This document shows, in pieces, positions 16,713 to 24,087 of a stretch of 63,319 nucleotides of DNA. The stretch lies in contig JAOPYC010000164.1 of NCBI GenBank assembly GCA_025964795.1, positions 1-63,319 of the forward strand, read 5' to 3'. The translations under genes and the position numbers were made by a program. Source of the stretch: Marmoricola sp. Its GTDB lineage: Bacteria; Actinomycetota; Actinomycetes; Propionibacteriales; Nocardioidaceae. The notes beneath the pieces were generated by a model. The model saw only the letters and a program-made list of their open reading frames with translations. It did no database searches and was not told where the DNA came from. Position 1 is the first letter of the stretch; each line of letters starts with the position of its first letter.

Positions 16713-16791
16713 CCGGTCGGGATAGTCCGAGGTCATCAGCACGGTTCTACGGCGCCCAGTGGTGCTTTTGACCTCGGACTATCCCGACCGG
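16713..16791. repeat. Family A palindrome, copy A1
   Basis: Perfect 23-bp inverted repeats at 16713-16735 and 16769-16791; the stem extends past two mismatches with AGCAC/GTGCT. The 63-bp core from GATAGTCCGAGG to CCTCGGACTATC (16721-16783) has the same length as A2 and A3. It begins 7 bp after the hutU stop and lies upstream of the AbiEi/DUF559 gene. It may also terminate hutHU. Confidence 0.9.
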
Positions 16792-16882
16792 CTGCCCTCC
16801 ACAGGCCCTCCGACGCGTACGACGATCCACAGGTCGCCCGGGAGTCCTGGCAGGCTGGCCGGCCGGCGCATGGCATGTCGCC

Positions 16883-17866
16883 ATGGAGTCGCGCTTCTGG
16901 CAGCCACGCTGCTCTCGACCCGATGACCTGGTGCGACCCGTGCGGCTCGATCCGGAGGGAAAGAGCGGCCCGACCCGGGGGCAGGCCAGGTCCACGGCCT
17001 GGCGTCGTACGTCACACGGGTGGTACGTCCCCGAGACAGCTGACCCCGGTGTGGTCGAGCAGCGGATCCTGGAACAGGCGGCTCGCCTTCCGGCAGGTGG
17101 TGCGCTGACCGCGTGGGCGGCCCTGCGCTGGATGGGCGGCCACTACTTCACGGGCGTCGACCCCGAGGAGGCACCGTTGCCGGTGCCGGTCGTGCTCGGT
17201 GGGTGGCGCGACCTCGGGCGCGACGAGCTGATCGCCGTGAGCCGGGAGCGCTTCTGGTGGCACGAGCTGGTCGTCGTGGACGGCGTGTCGTGCGCGGTCG
17301 CGGAACGAGCGTTGTTCGACGAGATGCGGCGCGGATGTGGTCTGCGCGAAGCCGTCGTGCGTCTCGAGATGGCGGTGGCCGCGGAGCTGGTGCGCCTGTC
17401 CGCCTTCATCGAGTTCGTGGCGACGCGGAATGGGTGGACCGGGGTGCCCTTCGTCAGGGAGGCGATGGTCCTGGCGGGTGGTGAGTGCCGCTCACCTCAG
17501 GAAGCCCGGATGAGATTGGTCTGGCTGCTCGACGCGGGCCTTCCAGCTCCGCTGTGCAACCGTCCGCTGTTCGACCTCCGCGGCAACTTGCTCGGCGTGC
17601 CGGACCTGTTCGACCCGGTGGCCGGGTTGGTCGGTGAGTACAACGGCGCAGATCACCGGGAGCCGGACCGTCGCCGGAAGGACAACGAGCGGGAGGCCCG
17701 GTTCCGCGACCACGGCTTGGAGTACTTCGACCTAGTGGGTGGCGATCTGCCGGACATCGCCGGCGTCGTACGACGGATGCACGCGACGCGTTCCCGAGCC
17801 CAGTTCCTCGCACCCGACCAACGCCGGTGGACGCTCGACCCGCCGCCCTGGTGGAACCACGAATAG
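16883..17866 (+). CDS. AbiEi-like HTH / DUF559 (PD-(D/E)XK-like) protein, palindrome-associated
   Basis: A 327-residue protein. The N-terminal part (PTRGQARSTAWRRTSHGWYV, residues 30-49) resembles the winged-helix start of AbiEi-type antitoxin domains common in actinobacteria. The C-terminal ~100 residues look like the DUF559/Vsr-like endonuclease fold: GVPDLFDPVAGLVGEYNGADH gives a D...ExN/DG pattern, followed by a Lys/Arg-rich helix (DRRRKDNEREARFRDHGL) and the strand YFDLV. The catalytic metal site is inferred, not shown. The ATG at 16883 lacks a clear ribosome site. The gene stands alone between palindromes A1 and A2. A protein with a similar plan lies at 60311-61261 inside a different repeat pair. 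Role in repeat mobility, defence or toxin-antitoxin function is open. Confidence 0.75.
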   Translation: MESRFWQPRCSRPDDLVRPVRLDPEGKSGPTRGQARSTAWRRTSHGWYVPETADPGVVEQRILEQAARLPAGGALTAWAALRWMGGHYFTGVDPEEAPLPVPVVLGGWRDLGRDELIAVSRERFWWHELVVVDGVSCAVAERALFDEMRRGCGLREAVVRLEMAVAAELVRLSAFIEFVATRNGWTGVPFVREAMVLAGGECRSPQEARMRLVWLLDAGLPAPLCNRPLFDLRGNLLGVPDLFDPVAGLVGEYNGADHREPDRRRKDNEREARFRDHGLEYFDLVGGDLPDIAGVVRRMHATRSRAQFLAPDQRRWTLDPPPWWNHE

Positions 17867-17886
17867 GACAAAAGGCGCCGACTCTC

Positions 17887-17949
17887 GATAGTCCGAGGCC
17901 CAAAGCACCGCTGGGCGGTCTCGCATGGTGCTTTTGACCTCGGACTATC
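17887..17949. repeat. Family A palindrome, copy A2
   Basis: A 63-bp core with 23-nt arms at 17887-17909 and 17927-17949 matching at 21 of 23 positions. It ends with the same GGTGCTTTTGACC run as A1. It begins 20 bp after the stop of the AbiEi/DUF559 gene and lies upstream of the M48 gene. Confidence 0.9.
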
Positions 17950-17991
17950 CAGTCCGGGGCCCCGTCTCACCCCCGGTGGCAGACTGCCCCC

Positions 17992-19002
17992 ATGTCTGAG
18001 CGACCGGTCCGTGCCCGCGTCTCGTTCCCGGGGATCAGCTCCCGGGCGTGGGAGCACCCTGCCGACAAGGGGGCGCTGGTCGCGCTGCGGAAGCTGAAGG
18101 GGTTCGACACGGTCGTGAAGGCGATGTCGGGGATGTTCAACGAGCGGGCCATGCGGCTGCAGTTCCTCGGCTCGGGGATCCGGGTGGACGAGCGGCAGTT
18201 CGAGCGGCTGCACCGCCTGCTCGCCGAGGTCGGTACGACGCTGGACTGCATCGGCCTCCCGGAGATGTACGTCGTCGCCGACCCCACCCTTAACGCCATG
18301 ACCATCGGCATGAACAAGCCGATCATCGTGCTCAACAGCGCCCTGATCGACCTGCTGGACGACGACGAGCTCCGGTTCGTGATCGCGCACGAGCTCGGCC
18401 ACGCGATGAGTGGGCACTCGCTCTACCAGACCCTGCTACAGCGGCTGCTCGTGCTGAGCGGGGTCGTCAACGCCACGATCATCGGCGGGGTCGGGTTCCG
18501 GGTGATCGTGGCCGCGCTGATGGAGTGGTCGCGCAAGTCCGAGCTGTCCGCCGACCGGGCCGGCGTGATCGCCACCCAGGACCCGGCCGTGGCGTTCCGC
18601 GTGCACATGAAGCTGGCCAGCGGCGGTCACCTCGAGGACCTCGACGCCACGTCGTTCTTCGCCCAGGGCGCGGAGTACGCCGAGGCGGGCGACCTGCGCG
18701 AGTCCGTGCTCAAGCTGATGCTCGTCGAGAACCAGTCGCACCCGTTTGCCGTCGTCCGCGCCCAGGAGCTGCGGCGCTGGGTGGACAGCGGCGACTACAC
18801 CCGAATCCTCAGCGGGCAGTACCCCCGGCGCGACGAGGACGCCTCGGCCAGCATGAGCGCCGCCGCGAGGGAGGCGGCGCAGAGCTATGCGGACTCCTTC
18901 CGGGGCACCCAGGACACGCTCGGCCGGTTCGTGCACGACACCGCGGGCGCGCTGGGCAGCCTCAAGGGCTGGCTGGACGAGACCTTCCGCCGGGGGCAGT
19001 AG
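17992..19002 (+). CDS. M48 family zinc metallopeptidase
   Basis: A 336-residue HtpX/Ste24-type protease. The zinc site is AHELGHAMSGH (HExxH near residue 134), with the third ligand in SELSADRAG near 184. A hydrophobic stretch between them (LLVLSGVVNATIIGGVGFRV) is a possible membrane segment, consistent with peripheral or integral membrane association. The upstream NAMTIGMNKPIIVLNSALID is typical of this family. The role is probably membrane-protein quality control, but no substrate is known. It starts 42 bp after palindrome A2 and converges on a DUF1992 gene only 3 bp past its stop. Confidence 0.9.
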   Translation: MSERPVRARVSFPGISSRAWEHPADKGALVALRKLKGFDTVVKAMSGMFNERAMRLQFLGSGIRVDERQFERLHRLLAEVGTTLDCIGLPEMYVVADPTLNAMTIGMNKPIIVLNSALIDLLDDDELRFVIAHELGHAMSGHSLYQTLLQRLLVLSGVVNATIIGGVGFRVIVAALMEWSRKSELSADRAGVIATQDPAVAFRVHMKLASGGHLEDLDATSFFAQGAEYAEAGDLRESVLKLMLVENQSHPFAVVRAQELRRWVDSGDYTRILSGQYPRRDEDASASMSAAAREAAQSYADSFRGTQDTLGRFVHDTAGALGSLKGWLDETFRRGQ

Positions 19003-19005
19003 CCC

Positions 19006-19551
19006 TCAGCGGCGGAACCAGCGCCGGAACCAGCGTCGCCGGGTCCGCTCCTGGGCCGTCTCGGCGCGGACGGCCTGCCGCTTGGCCCGCTGCCGCTCGC
19101 GCCACTGCTCGACCTCGACCTCGACGTCGCGGGTGGGCGTCACGACCGGCGGGCCACCCTGGAGCTGCCGGCGGGCGGCCACGATGCGCCGGTTGAAGTC
19201 CTCGAGGATGCCCCACACCACCTTCTCGGCGGTCTCGCGGTCGAGCCGCGCGTCCAGCTCGGCGTCCTCCTTGCGGAGCATCAGCGCCTCGGGCAGCACC
19301 GTGATCTGCTCGCGCTCGATCAGCTTCTTCAGCCACCAGTCCCGGTCGTGCGGCGCCCCCAGGTCGCCCAGCGGCTTGCCCTTGCCGGGGAGGTCGTCGA
19401 ACTCACCGCGCTCCATCGCCTGCTGGATCTGGAGGTCGACCCAGCGGGCCTGGTGCTGGATGCGGGAGGCCGCGGCGTCGTGGCCGGTGCGCGCGTCGCG
19501 GGCGCGCTCGCGCTGCGGTCGTGCGGCCGGCTGTTCCTCGTCCTGGGGCAT
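19006..19551 (-). CDS. DUF1992 domain protein (DnaJ-homologue C28 conserved domain)
   Basis: A 181-residue protein with the conserved DUF1992 block: QIQQAMERGEFDDLPGKGKP followed by LGDLGAPHDRDWWLKKLI and the EALMLRKE segment. Function in bacteria is unknown; the domain is shared with eukaryotic DNAJC28. The C-terminal ~80 residues are charged and probably helical, ending in Arg/Trp repeats (RRWFRRWFRR). ATG at 19551 is chosen because GAGG lies 8 nt upstream; GTG at 19560 is an alternative. It ends 3 bp from the convergent M48 gene. Confidence 0.88.
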   Translation of the reverse strand: MPQDEEQPAARPQRERARDARTGHDAAASRIQHQARWVDLQIQQAMERGEFDDLPGKGKPLGDLGAPHDRDWWLKKLIEREQITVLPEALMLRKEDAELDARLDRETAEKVVWGILEDFNRRIVAARRQLQGGPPVVTPTRDVEVEVEQWRERQRAKRQAVRAETAQERTRRRWFRRWFRR

Positions 19552-19642
19552 CTCGCTCACCTCGCAGACCAGCCTACAAATCGGCCCAACCGGTGACTTC
19601 GGCCCCGGATTCCGGTCTGATCGAGGCGAGAGGACGGTGACC

Positions 19643-20248
19643 ATGGAGGTCTTCGTGACAGGTCTGGGGCTGGGGGAGTCGCCGCGCTGGAACGAGATCG
19701 TCGTCGACACCCACGGCAACACCTTCGTCGACGAGGCGGGCTTCGACCTGATGGGCGGGGAGGAGCCGCGGTCCGGCAGCGTCCACGTCGTACGACCCGA
19801 CGGCTCGTCACGGCAGGTGGCCGACGGGGTGTGGTTCCCCAACGGGATCGCGGTGACCGCGGACGGCAGCACGCTGCTCGTCGCCGAGTCCTACGGGCAC
19901 TGCCTGACCGCCTTCGACATCTCCCTCGACGGGAGCCTGTCCGACCGCCGCGTCTGGGCCGATCTCGGCGACGCGGCCCCCGACGGCATCTGCCTCGATG
20001 ACGAGGGCGCCGTCTGGTACGCCGACGTGCCGCACCGGCGCTGCGTGCGCGTCGCCGAGGGAGGGACCGTGCTCGAGACCGTCGAGGTCGACCGCGGCTG
20101 CTTCGCCTGCATGCTCGGCGGCGAGGACGGCCGGACGCTGTACATCCTCGCGGCCGCGTGGGGTGGCACCGCGGGGATCGGCGCCGGAGAGCCGATGGGC
20201 CGGGTCCTCACCCACCGGGCGCACGCGCCGCACGCCGGGAGGCCCTAG
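19643..20248 (+). pseudogene. SMP-30/gluconolactonase-like protein with internal in-frame deletion
   Basis: The open frame from ATG 19643 encodes 201 residues, whereas SMP-30/gluconolaconase/LRE-like proteins are usually around 280. It starts normally (GLGLGESPRW) but jumps straight to NEIVVDTHGNTFVD, which in relatives comes about 70-80 residues later in an HPWNEIVVD context. The rest (VWFPNGIAVTADGSTLLVAE, PDGICLDDEGAVWYAD) is intact. The junction falls on a shared Trp codon, suggesting deletion between short similarities. Loss of two propeller blades should unfold the beta-propeller and removes one metal ligand region. Family members hydrolyse lactones. Because the frame is open, a shortened functional protein cannot be excluded. 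Confidence 0.7.
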
Positions 20249-20261
20249 GGGTGAGGACCAG

Positions 20262-21719
20262 TCAGTCGGCGAACGCACCCCTGGGCACGACGTAGAGGCT
20301 GGCTGCCGCGACGAGCGCGGTGATCGAGCAGACCGCCCACACCGTCAGGTATCCCGACAGCGGCGCGTGCCCGGCCTTGACGTCGGCGATGGAGCCCGTC
20401 GAGGCCAGCGCGATCGCGAACACGCTCGAGGCGATGGCCCCGCCGATCGTCTTGGTGGTGTTGGTCATCCCGGTGACGAAGCCGGTGCGGTCCGCCGGCG
20501 CTGCCGCAGCGGCCGCCGCCGGGAGGGCGGCGACCAGGGCACCCGACCCGATGCCAGCGATCGCCATGTTGAGCAGCGTCTGGCCGGTGGAGTCGTGCAG
20601 CGGCAGGAACAACCCGTAGCCGAGCGCGACCAGCAGGCAGGCCAGCAGCATCGTGGTGCGGGTGCCGAGGAACCGCGCCACCACCGGCAGCATCAGCGCC
20701 CCGAAGACCAGGGAGAGCACGTAGACCGCGATCAGCGTGGACACGAACCCGGCGGAGGCGCCGAGGCCGTAGCCCGCCTCGGCGGGGTCGGTGCGCGCGA
20801 ACGTGGACAGTGGGATCTGCGCTCCCAGCACCGACATCCCGAACAGGAAGGCGGTCAGCTGCACCGGCCACTGGGACGCCGTCGCCATCAGGCGTACGTC
20901 GATCAGCGGCTCCTCCATCCCGAGCTCGACGCGGGCGAACGGCCACAGGCTGAGCAGGCCGAGCGCCAGCACCAGCCACGGCCACACCGACCCGGGACCC
21001 TGCAGCCGCACCAGGATCAGGCCGCCCATCACGAGCAGGATCGAGAGCGTCACCAGCGACAGGCCCTTGAGGTCGAGGCGCCCGGTCGCAACGGGTGGGG
21101 TTGCCGCGACGCCGAACCAGACGACGACGAAGCACACCGAGACGGCGATCGCGGGCAGCGTCAGCAGGAACGTCATCGAGGTCGACTCCACCAGCGCGCC
21201 ACTGGTCACCGCGCCGACGATCACGCCCAGCTCCAGCGCCGCGACCAGGAAGCCGGCGGCCCGGCGGGTCAGCCGTGCCTGCGCCCCGGTCCCCGCCGTG
21301 CGGCGATGGATGATGCTGACCTCGAGCGGGAGCCAGACCACGTAGAAGCCCTGGATCGCCCACGCCACCAGGAACAGCGAGAAGCTCGGCGCGAACGCGA
21401 GCGCCCACGAGGCCAGGGCGGTCACCGCGGTGGAGATCAGCAGCACCTGCCGGTGGCCGATCAGGTCGCCGAGCCGCGCGAGCACCGGCACGACCAGCGC
21501 CGAGACGACGAGCTGGGCGGCCTCGAACCAGTTGACGTCGGCGTCCTGGATCGAGAGGTGGTCGGCGATGTCGCTGAAGATCGGCGTGTAGTAGCCCTGC
21601 AGGATCCCGCTGGCGATCTCCACGCAGACCAGGAAGCCGATGATCCGGGCGAGGCCGGGGACGACCCCGGACCCTGGGCCCGGCGTACGTCCGGAGGCCG
21701 GCTCGGTGGCTGTGCTCAT
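20262..21719 (-). CDS. MFS transporter, EmrB/QacA (14-helix) type
   Basis: A 485-residue integral membrane transporter. The helix 2-3 loop LARLGDLIGHRQVLLIS fits MFS motif A and WLPLEVSIIHRRTAGTG fits the motif region after helix 4. Length and number of hydrophobic segments suggest the 14-helix drug:H+ antiporter group. The start at 21719 overlaps the stop of the upstream M20 peptidase gene by 4 bp, so the two are one operon. This hints that it exports or imports the peptidase substrate or product, but the substrate is unknown. Confidence 0.9.
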   Translation of the reverse strand: MSTATEPASGRTPGPGSGVVPGLARIIGFLVCVEIASGILQGYYTPIFSDIADHLSIQDADVNWFEAAQLVVSALVVPVLARLGDLIGHRQVLLISTAVTALASWALAFAPSFSLFLVAWAIQGFYVVWLPLEVSIIHRRTAGTGAQARLTRRAAGFLVAALELGVIVGAVTSGALVESTSMTFLLTLPAIAVSVCFVVVWFGVAATPPVATGRLDLKGLSLVTLSILLVMGGLILVRLQGPGSVWPWLVLALGLLSLWPFARVELGMEEPLIDVRLMATASQWPVQLTAFLFGMSVLGAQIPLSTFARTDPAEAGYGLGASAGFVSTLIAVYVLSLVFGALMLPVVARFLGTRTTMLLACLLVALGYGLFLPLHDSTGQTLLNMAIAGIGSGALVAALPAAAAAAAPADRTGFVTGMTNTTKTIGGAIASSVFAIALASTGSIADVKAGHAPLSGYLTVWAVCSITALVAAASLYVVPRGAFAD

Positions 21720-23056
21720 TGCGGGAGCCTCTCGATGAGTCGGGCGTACCAGCGCACTCCGTCCAGCCAGTCGTCCACGCCGATGTGCTCGTCGTAGCTG
21801 TGGAGGCTCTCGCGCTGCGGCTTGCTCATCCGGAACGGCGTGAACCGGTAGACCCGCTCGCAGATCGCGGTGAAGAAGCGCGAGTCGGTGGCCGCCATCA
21901 TCACGTAGGGGGTGGGGATCGCGTCGTCGAACAGCTCGCTGATCGTGGTGGCGAGCAGCTCGAACGCCGGGTCGTCGTACGGCGAGACGGGGCTGGGCTC
22001 GTTGGTGTCGGTGACCTCGAGGCTGATCGAGTCGTCACCGATCGCCCGGCGCACGTGCTCGGTCGCCGACGCCACGGTGTCGCCGACCAGGATGCGCAGG
22101 TTGACCGCGGCGGTGGCGCTGGAGGCGATCACGTTGTGGGCCGGCGATCCGGAGAGCGTCGTGACGGCCATCGTCGTACGCACCAGGGCGGCGGGCTCGG
22201 CGCCAGCCGCCAGCAGGACCTTCTTGAACACCGGCTGCAGCCGACGGGCGTTGGCGAACAGGGGCCGCAGCGCGAGGGGGGCGTACGGCGCCAGCCGGCG
22301 GAACATCTCCAGCGTCGGCTCCGGCAGGGCGGCGGCGAACGGCCGTTTCTCCAGGCGTACGACGGCCCGCGCGATCCGCACGGTCGGGCCGTTCGGGGCC
22401 GGCGTCGAGGAGTGGCCGCCACGGCCCTCCGCCCGCAGCTCGATCGTGGTGGTGCCCTTCTCGGTGACCCCGACGACCCCGAGCGGAGGCGCGATCCCGG
22501 GGAAGGCGTCGTGCGCGATCGCGCCGCCCTCGTCGAGCACGAACCACGGGGCGACCCCGCGGCCCCGCAGCTCGTCGACCGCCGCCGCGGCGTCCGGCCC
22601 GGAGACCTCCTCGCGGGCCCCGAAGGAGAGCCAGACGTCCCGGGCGGGAGTGAATCCCGCGGCCAGCAACCGCTCGACCGCGACGCAGATCGCGACGAGC
22701 GAGCCCTTGTCGTCGAGGGTCCCCCGGCCCCAGACGGCGCCGTCGTGGATCTCGGCGCCGAAGGGTGGGTGCTGCCAGGGCGCGGACTCGTCGACGGGGA
22801 CGACGTCGAGGTGTGCCATCAGCACCACGGGGCCCCCGGACGACCTGCCTGCCCAGTGGAAGAGCAGGGAGTGGTCGCCGACCCGGTGCAGCGCCAGGTG
22901 CTCGTGCAGCAGCGGGAACGCCTCAGCGAGTGCTTGCGTGAAGTCCTCGAAGGGCTGGGCGTCGATCGCAGACTCGTCGGTCCAGGAGACCGTCGGCAGG
23001 CGGACCAGCGCCCGCAGCTTCTCGACGTCCGCCGACTCCTTCGTCACGAGCCGCAC
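21716..23056 (-). CDS. M20 family metallopeptidase / amidohydrolase
   Basis: A 446-residue enzyme of the M20 dipeptidase/carboxypeptidase group. Metal-binding motifs are VVLMAHLDVVPV (first His/Asp), WGRGTLDDKG (bridging Asp), FGAREEVSGPDA (catalytic Glu-Glu) and the C-terminal histidine in ESLHSYDEHIG. A lid/dimerisation domain with GGHSSTPAPNG lies in the middle. The arrangement resembles the CPS1/PM20D-like long carboxypeptidases that split N-acyl amino acids or dipeptides. GTG at 23056 is the first start. It is the promoter-proximal gene of a pair with the MFS transporter, separated from the small membrane gene by a strong hairpin. Confidence 0.9.
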   Translation of the reverse strand: MRLVTKESADVEKLRALVRLPTVSWTDESAIDAQPFEDFTQALAEAFPLLHEHLALHRVGDHSLLFHWAGRSSGGPVVLMAHLDVVPVDESAPWQHPPFGAEIHDGAVWGRGTLDDKGSLVAICVAVERLLAAGFTPARDVWLSFGAREEVSGPDAAAAVDELRGRGVAPWFVLDEGGAIAHDAFPGIAPPLGVVGVTEKGTTTIELRAEGRGGHSSTPAPNGPTVRIARAVVRLEKRPFAAALPEPTLEMFRRLAPYAPLALRPLFANARRLQPVFKKVLLAAGAEPAALVRTTMAVTTLSGSPAHNVIASSATAAVNLRILVGDTVASATEHVRRAIGDDSISLEVTDTNEPSPVSPYDDPAFELLATTISELFDDAIPTPYVMMAATDSRFFTAICERVYRFTPFRMSKPQRESLHSYDEHIGVDDWLDGVRWYARLIERLPQ

Positions 23057-23091
23057 GTTAGACCCCCGGGGCCGGTTGTGGCGCCGGAACG

Positions 23092-23132
23092 CACACGGGC
23101 CCCGGAACCGTGATGGTTCCGGGGCCCGTGTG
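23092..23132 (-). terminator. Perfect 18-bp hairpin terminator
   Basis: CACACGGGCCCCGGAACC (23092-23109) and its exact complement (23115-23132) are separated by a 5-base loop. It lies 27 bp after the stop of the small membrane gene on the minus strand and before the M20 gene. No T-run follows. It probably separates the two transcription units. Confidence 0.8.
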
Positions 23133-23158
23133 GTGACTGCTGGTGTGCTGCCCGTCAG

Positions 23159-23302
23159 CTAGTACACCCGGCGGCGAGTGCCACCGATCGGCACCACGTT
23201 GAGGATCAGCCCGACCACGAGCAGGATCGCTCCGATGGTCGTGAGAATCGGGATGCTGGCCACCAAGCCGATGATCAGCAGAATCAGTCCTAGGACAACC
23301 AT
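23159..23302 (-). CDS. DUF6131-like small membrane protein (47 aa)
   Basis: A 47-residue peptide made almost entirely of two hydrophobic helices (LGLILLIIGLVASIP and TIGAILLVVGLILNVV) with a basic end GTRRRVY. This is the layout of the actinobacterial DUF6131 family, whose function is unknown. ATG at 23302 has a GGGAG ribosome site 8 nt upstream. It is monocistronic: a perfect hairpin follows and a 157-bp gap precedes it. Confidence 0.8.
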   Translation of the reverse strand: MVVLGLILLIIGLVASIPILTTIGAILLVVGLILNVVPIGGTRRRVY

Positions 23303-23459
23303 GTCCTGTCTCCCTTCGATTGATGAGTTCCCCCTGTCGATGGCAACGTACCCCCGTCGGAATCGGGGCAAACGCTCCCACGCCGGTCTCGAATACGAGA
23401 CGTGTGAGTCTCCGGCCCGCTGGCGCCCGGCACTGGGATTCGGAAGGGTGAGGGTCATG

Positions 23460-24077
23460 TCAGCGCGGAGCGGGTCCCCAGGTGCCGCGGTGCACGACCT
23501 CGGCGGTGTCCTTGCAACGACGGCGGGCGGGCGACCCGAGGGCCCCCGGTCGAGCGGCCGCGTGGCCCAGCGTGACGGCACCGACCGGGTCGAAGGCAGG
23601 CGGGATCGCGAACGCCGCCCGCACGGCGGGCACCTTGTCGGGCGGGATGCCGAAGAAGCAGGCCCCGAGGCCCGCGTCGACCGCCGTCTGCAGGATCAGC
23701 AGCGAGGCCATCGCGGCGTCCATGTGCCAGAACGGCACCGGCCAACGGGCCTCGTCCTCGTCGGTCCAGCCCTTGTCCGGCTCGGCGTACCTCCCCAGGT
23801 AGGCGGCCTTGCTGGAGCACGGCACCACGATGACGGGGGCGCGCATCATGCCGGTCAGCCACTCGTCGGGGTCGTCCACCCCGCCGGCGGACGCAGCCCA
23901 GTAGCGGCGTACGTCCTCGAGGGTGTCGAGCACCAGGAACCCCCAGCCCTGGCTGAAGCCGGCGCTCGGCGCCCGCTGGGCGTTGCGCAGCGCGCGGTCG
24001 ACGACCGCGGGGTCGACCGGCTCGTCGGTGTAGTTGCGGACCATCTTGCGGCGGCGTACGACGTCCTGGAATTCCAT
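23460..24077 (-). CDS. Nitroreductase family FMN protein
   Basis: A 205-residue nitroreductase-fold protein. The start region (VVRRRKMVRNYTDEPVDP) provides the FMN-phosphate-binding Arg residues, and RNAQRAPSAGFSQGW the usual substrate/flavin loop. The C-terminal half has DAAMASLLILQTAVDAGLGA and FFGIPPDKVP, both typical. The reaction is probably NAD(P)H-dependent reduction of an unknown substrate. ATG at 24077 (MEFQDV) is preferred; ATG at 24089 would overlap the divergent gene. Only 10 bp separate this start from that of the divergent M20 gene at 24088, so each promoter must lie within the other gene or transcripts are leaderless. Confidence 0.9.
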   Translation of the reverse strand: MEFQDVVRRRKMVRNYTDEPVDPAVVDRALRNAQRAPSAGFSQGWGFLVLDTLEDVRRYWAASAGGVDDPDEWLTGMMRAPVIVVPCSSKAAYLGRYAEPDKGWTDEDEARWPVPFWHMDAAMASLLILQTAVDAGLGACFFGIPPDKVPAVRAAFAIPPAFDPVGAVTLGHAAARPGALGSPARRRCKDTAEVVHRGTWGPAPR

Positions 24078-24087
24078 GGACCCGAGC

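Larger units (their letters stand above)
16721..17949 (+). mobile_element. Putative repeat-bounded unit: family A palindrome - AbiEi/DUF559 gene - family A palindrome
   Basis: A 1229-bp unit in which a single gene (16883-17866) is bracketed by two copies of the same 63-bp-core palindrome (16721-16783 and 17887-17949). It sits between hutU and an M48 protease gene and helps separate the two hut blocks. No transposase, integrase or obvious target duplication is seen. The interpretation as a mobile or repeat-maintaining unit is inference from architecture and from the parallel unit at 60206-61467. Confidence 0.5.

Noticed and set aside
16883-17866. A complete AbiE toxin-antitoxin pair
   Set aside because: No AbiEii-type nucleotidyltransferase gene is adjacent to either AbiEi/DUF559 gene.
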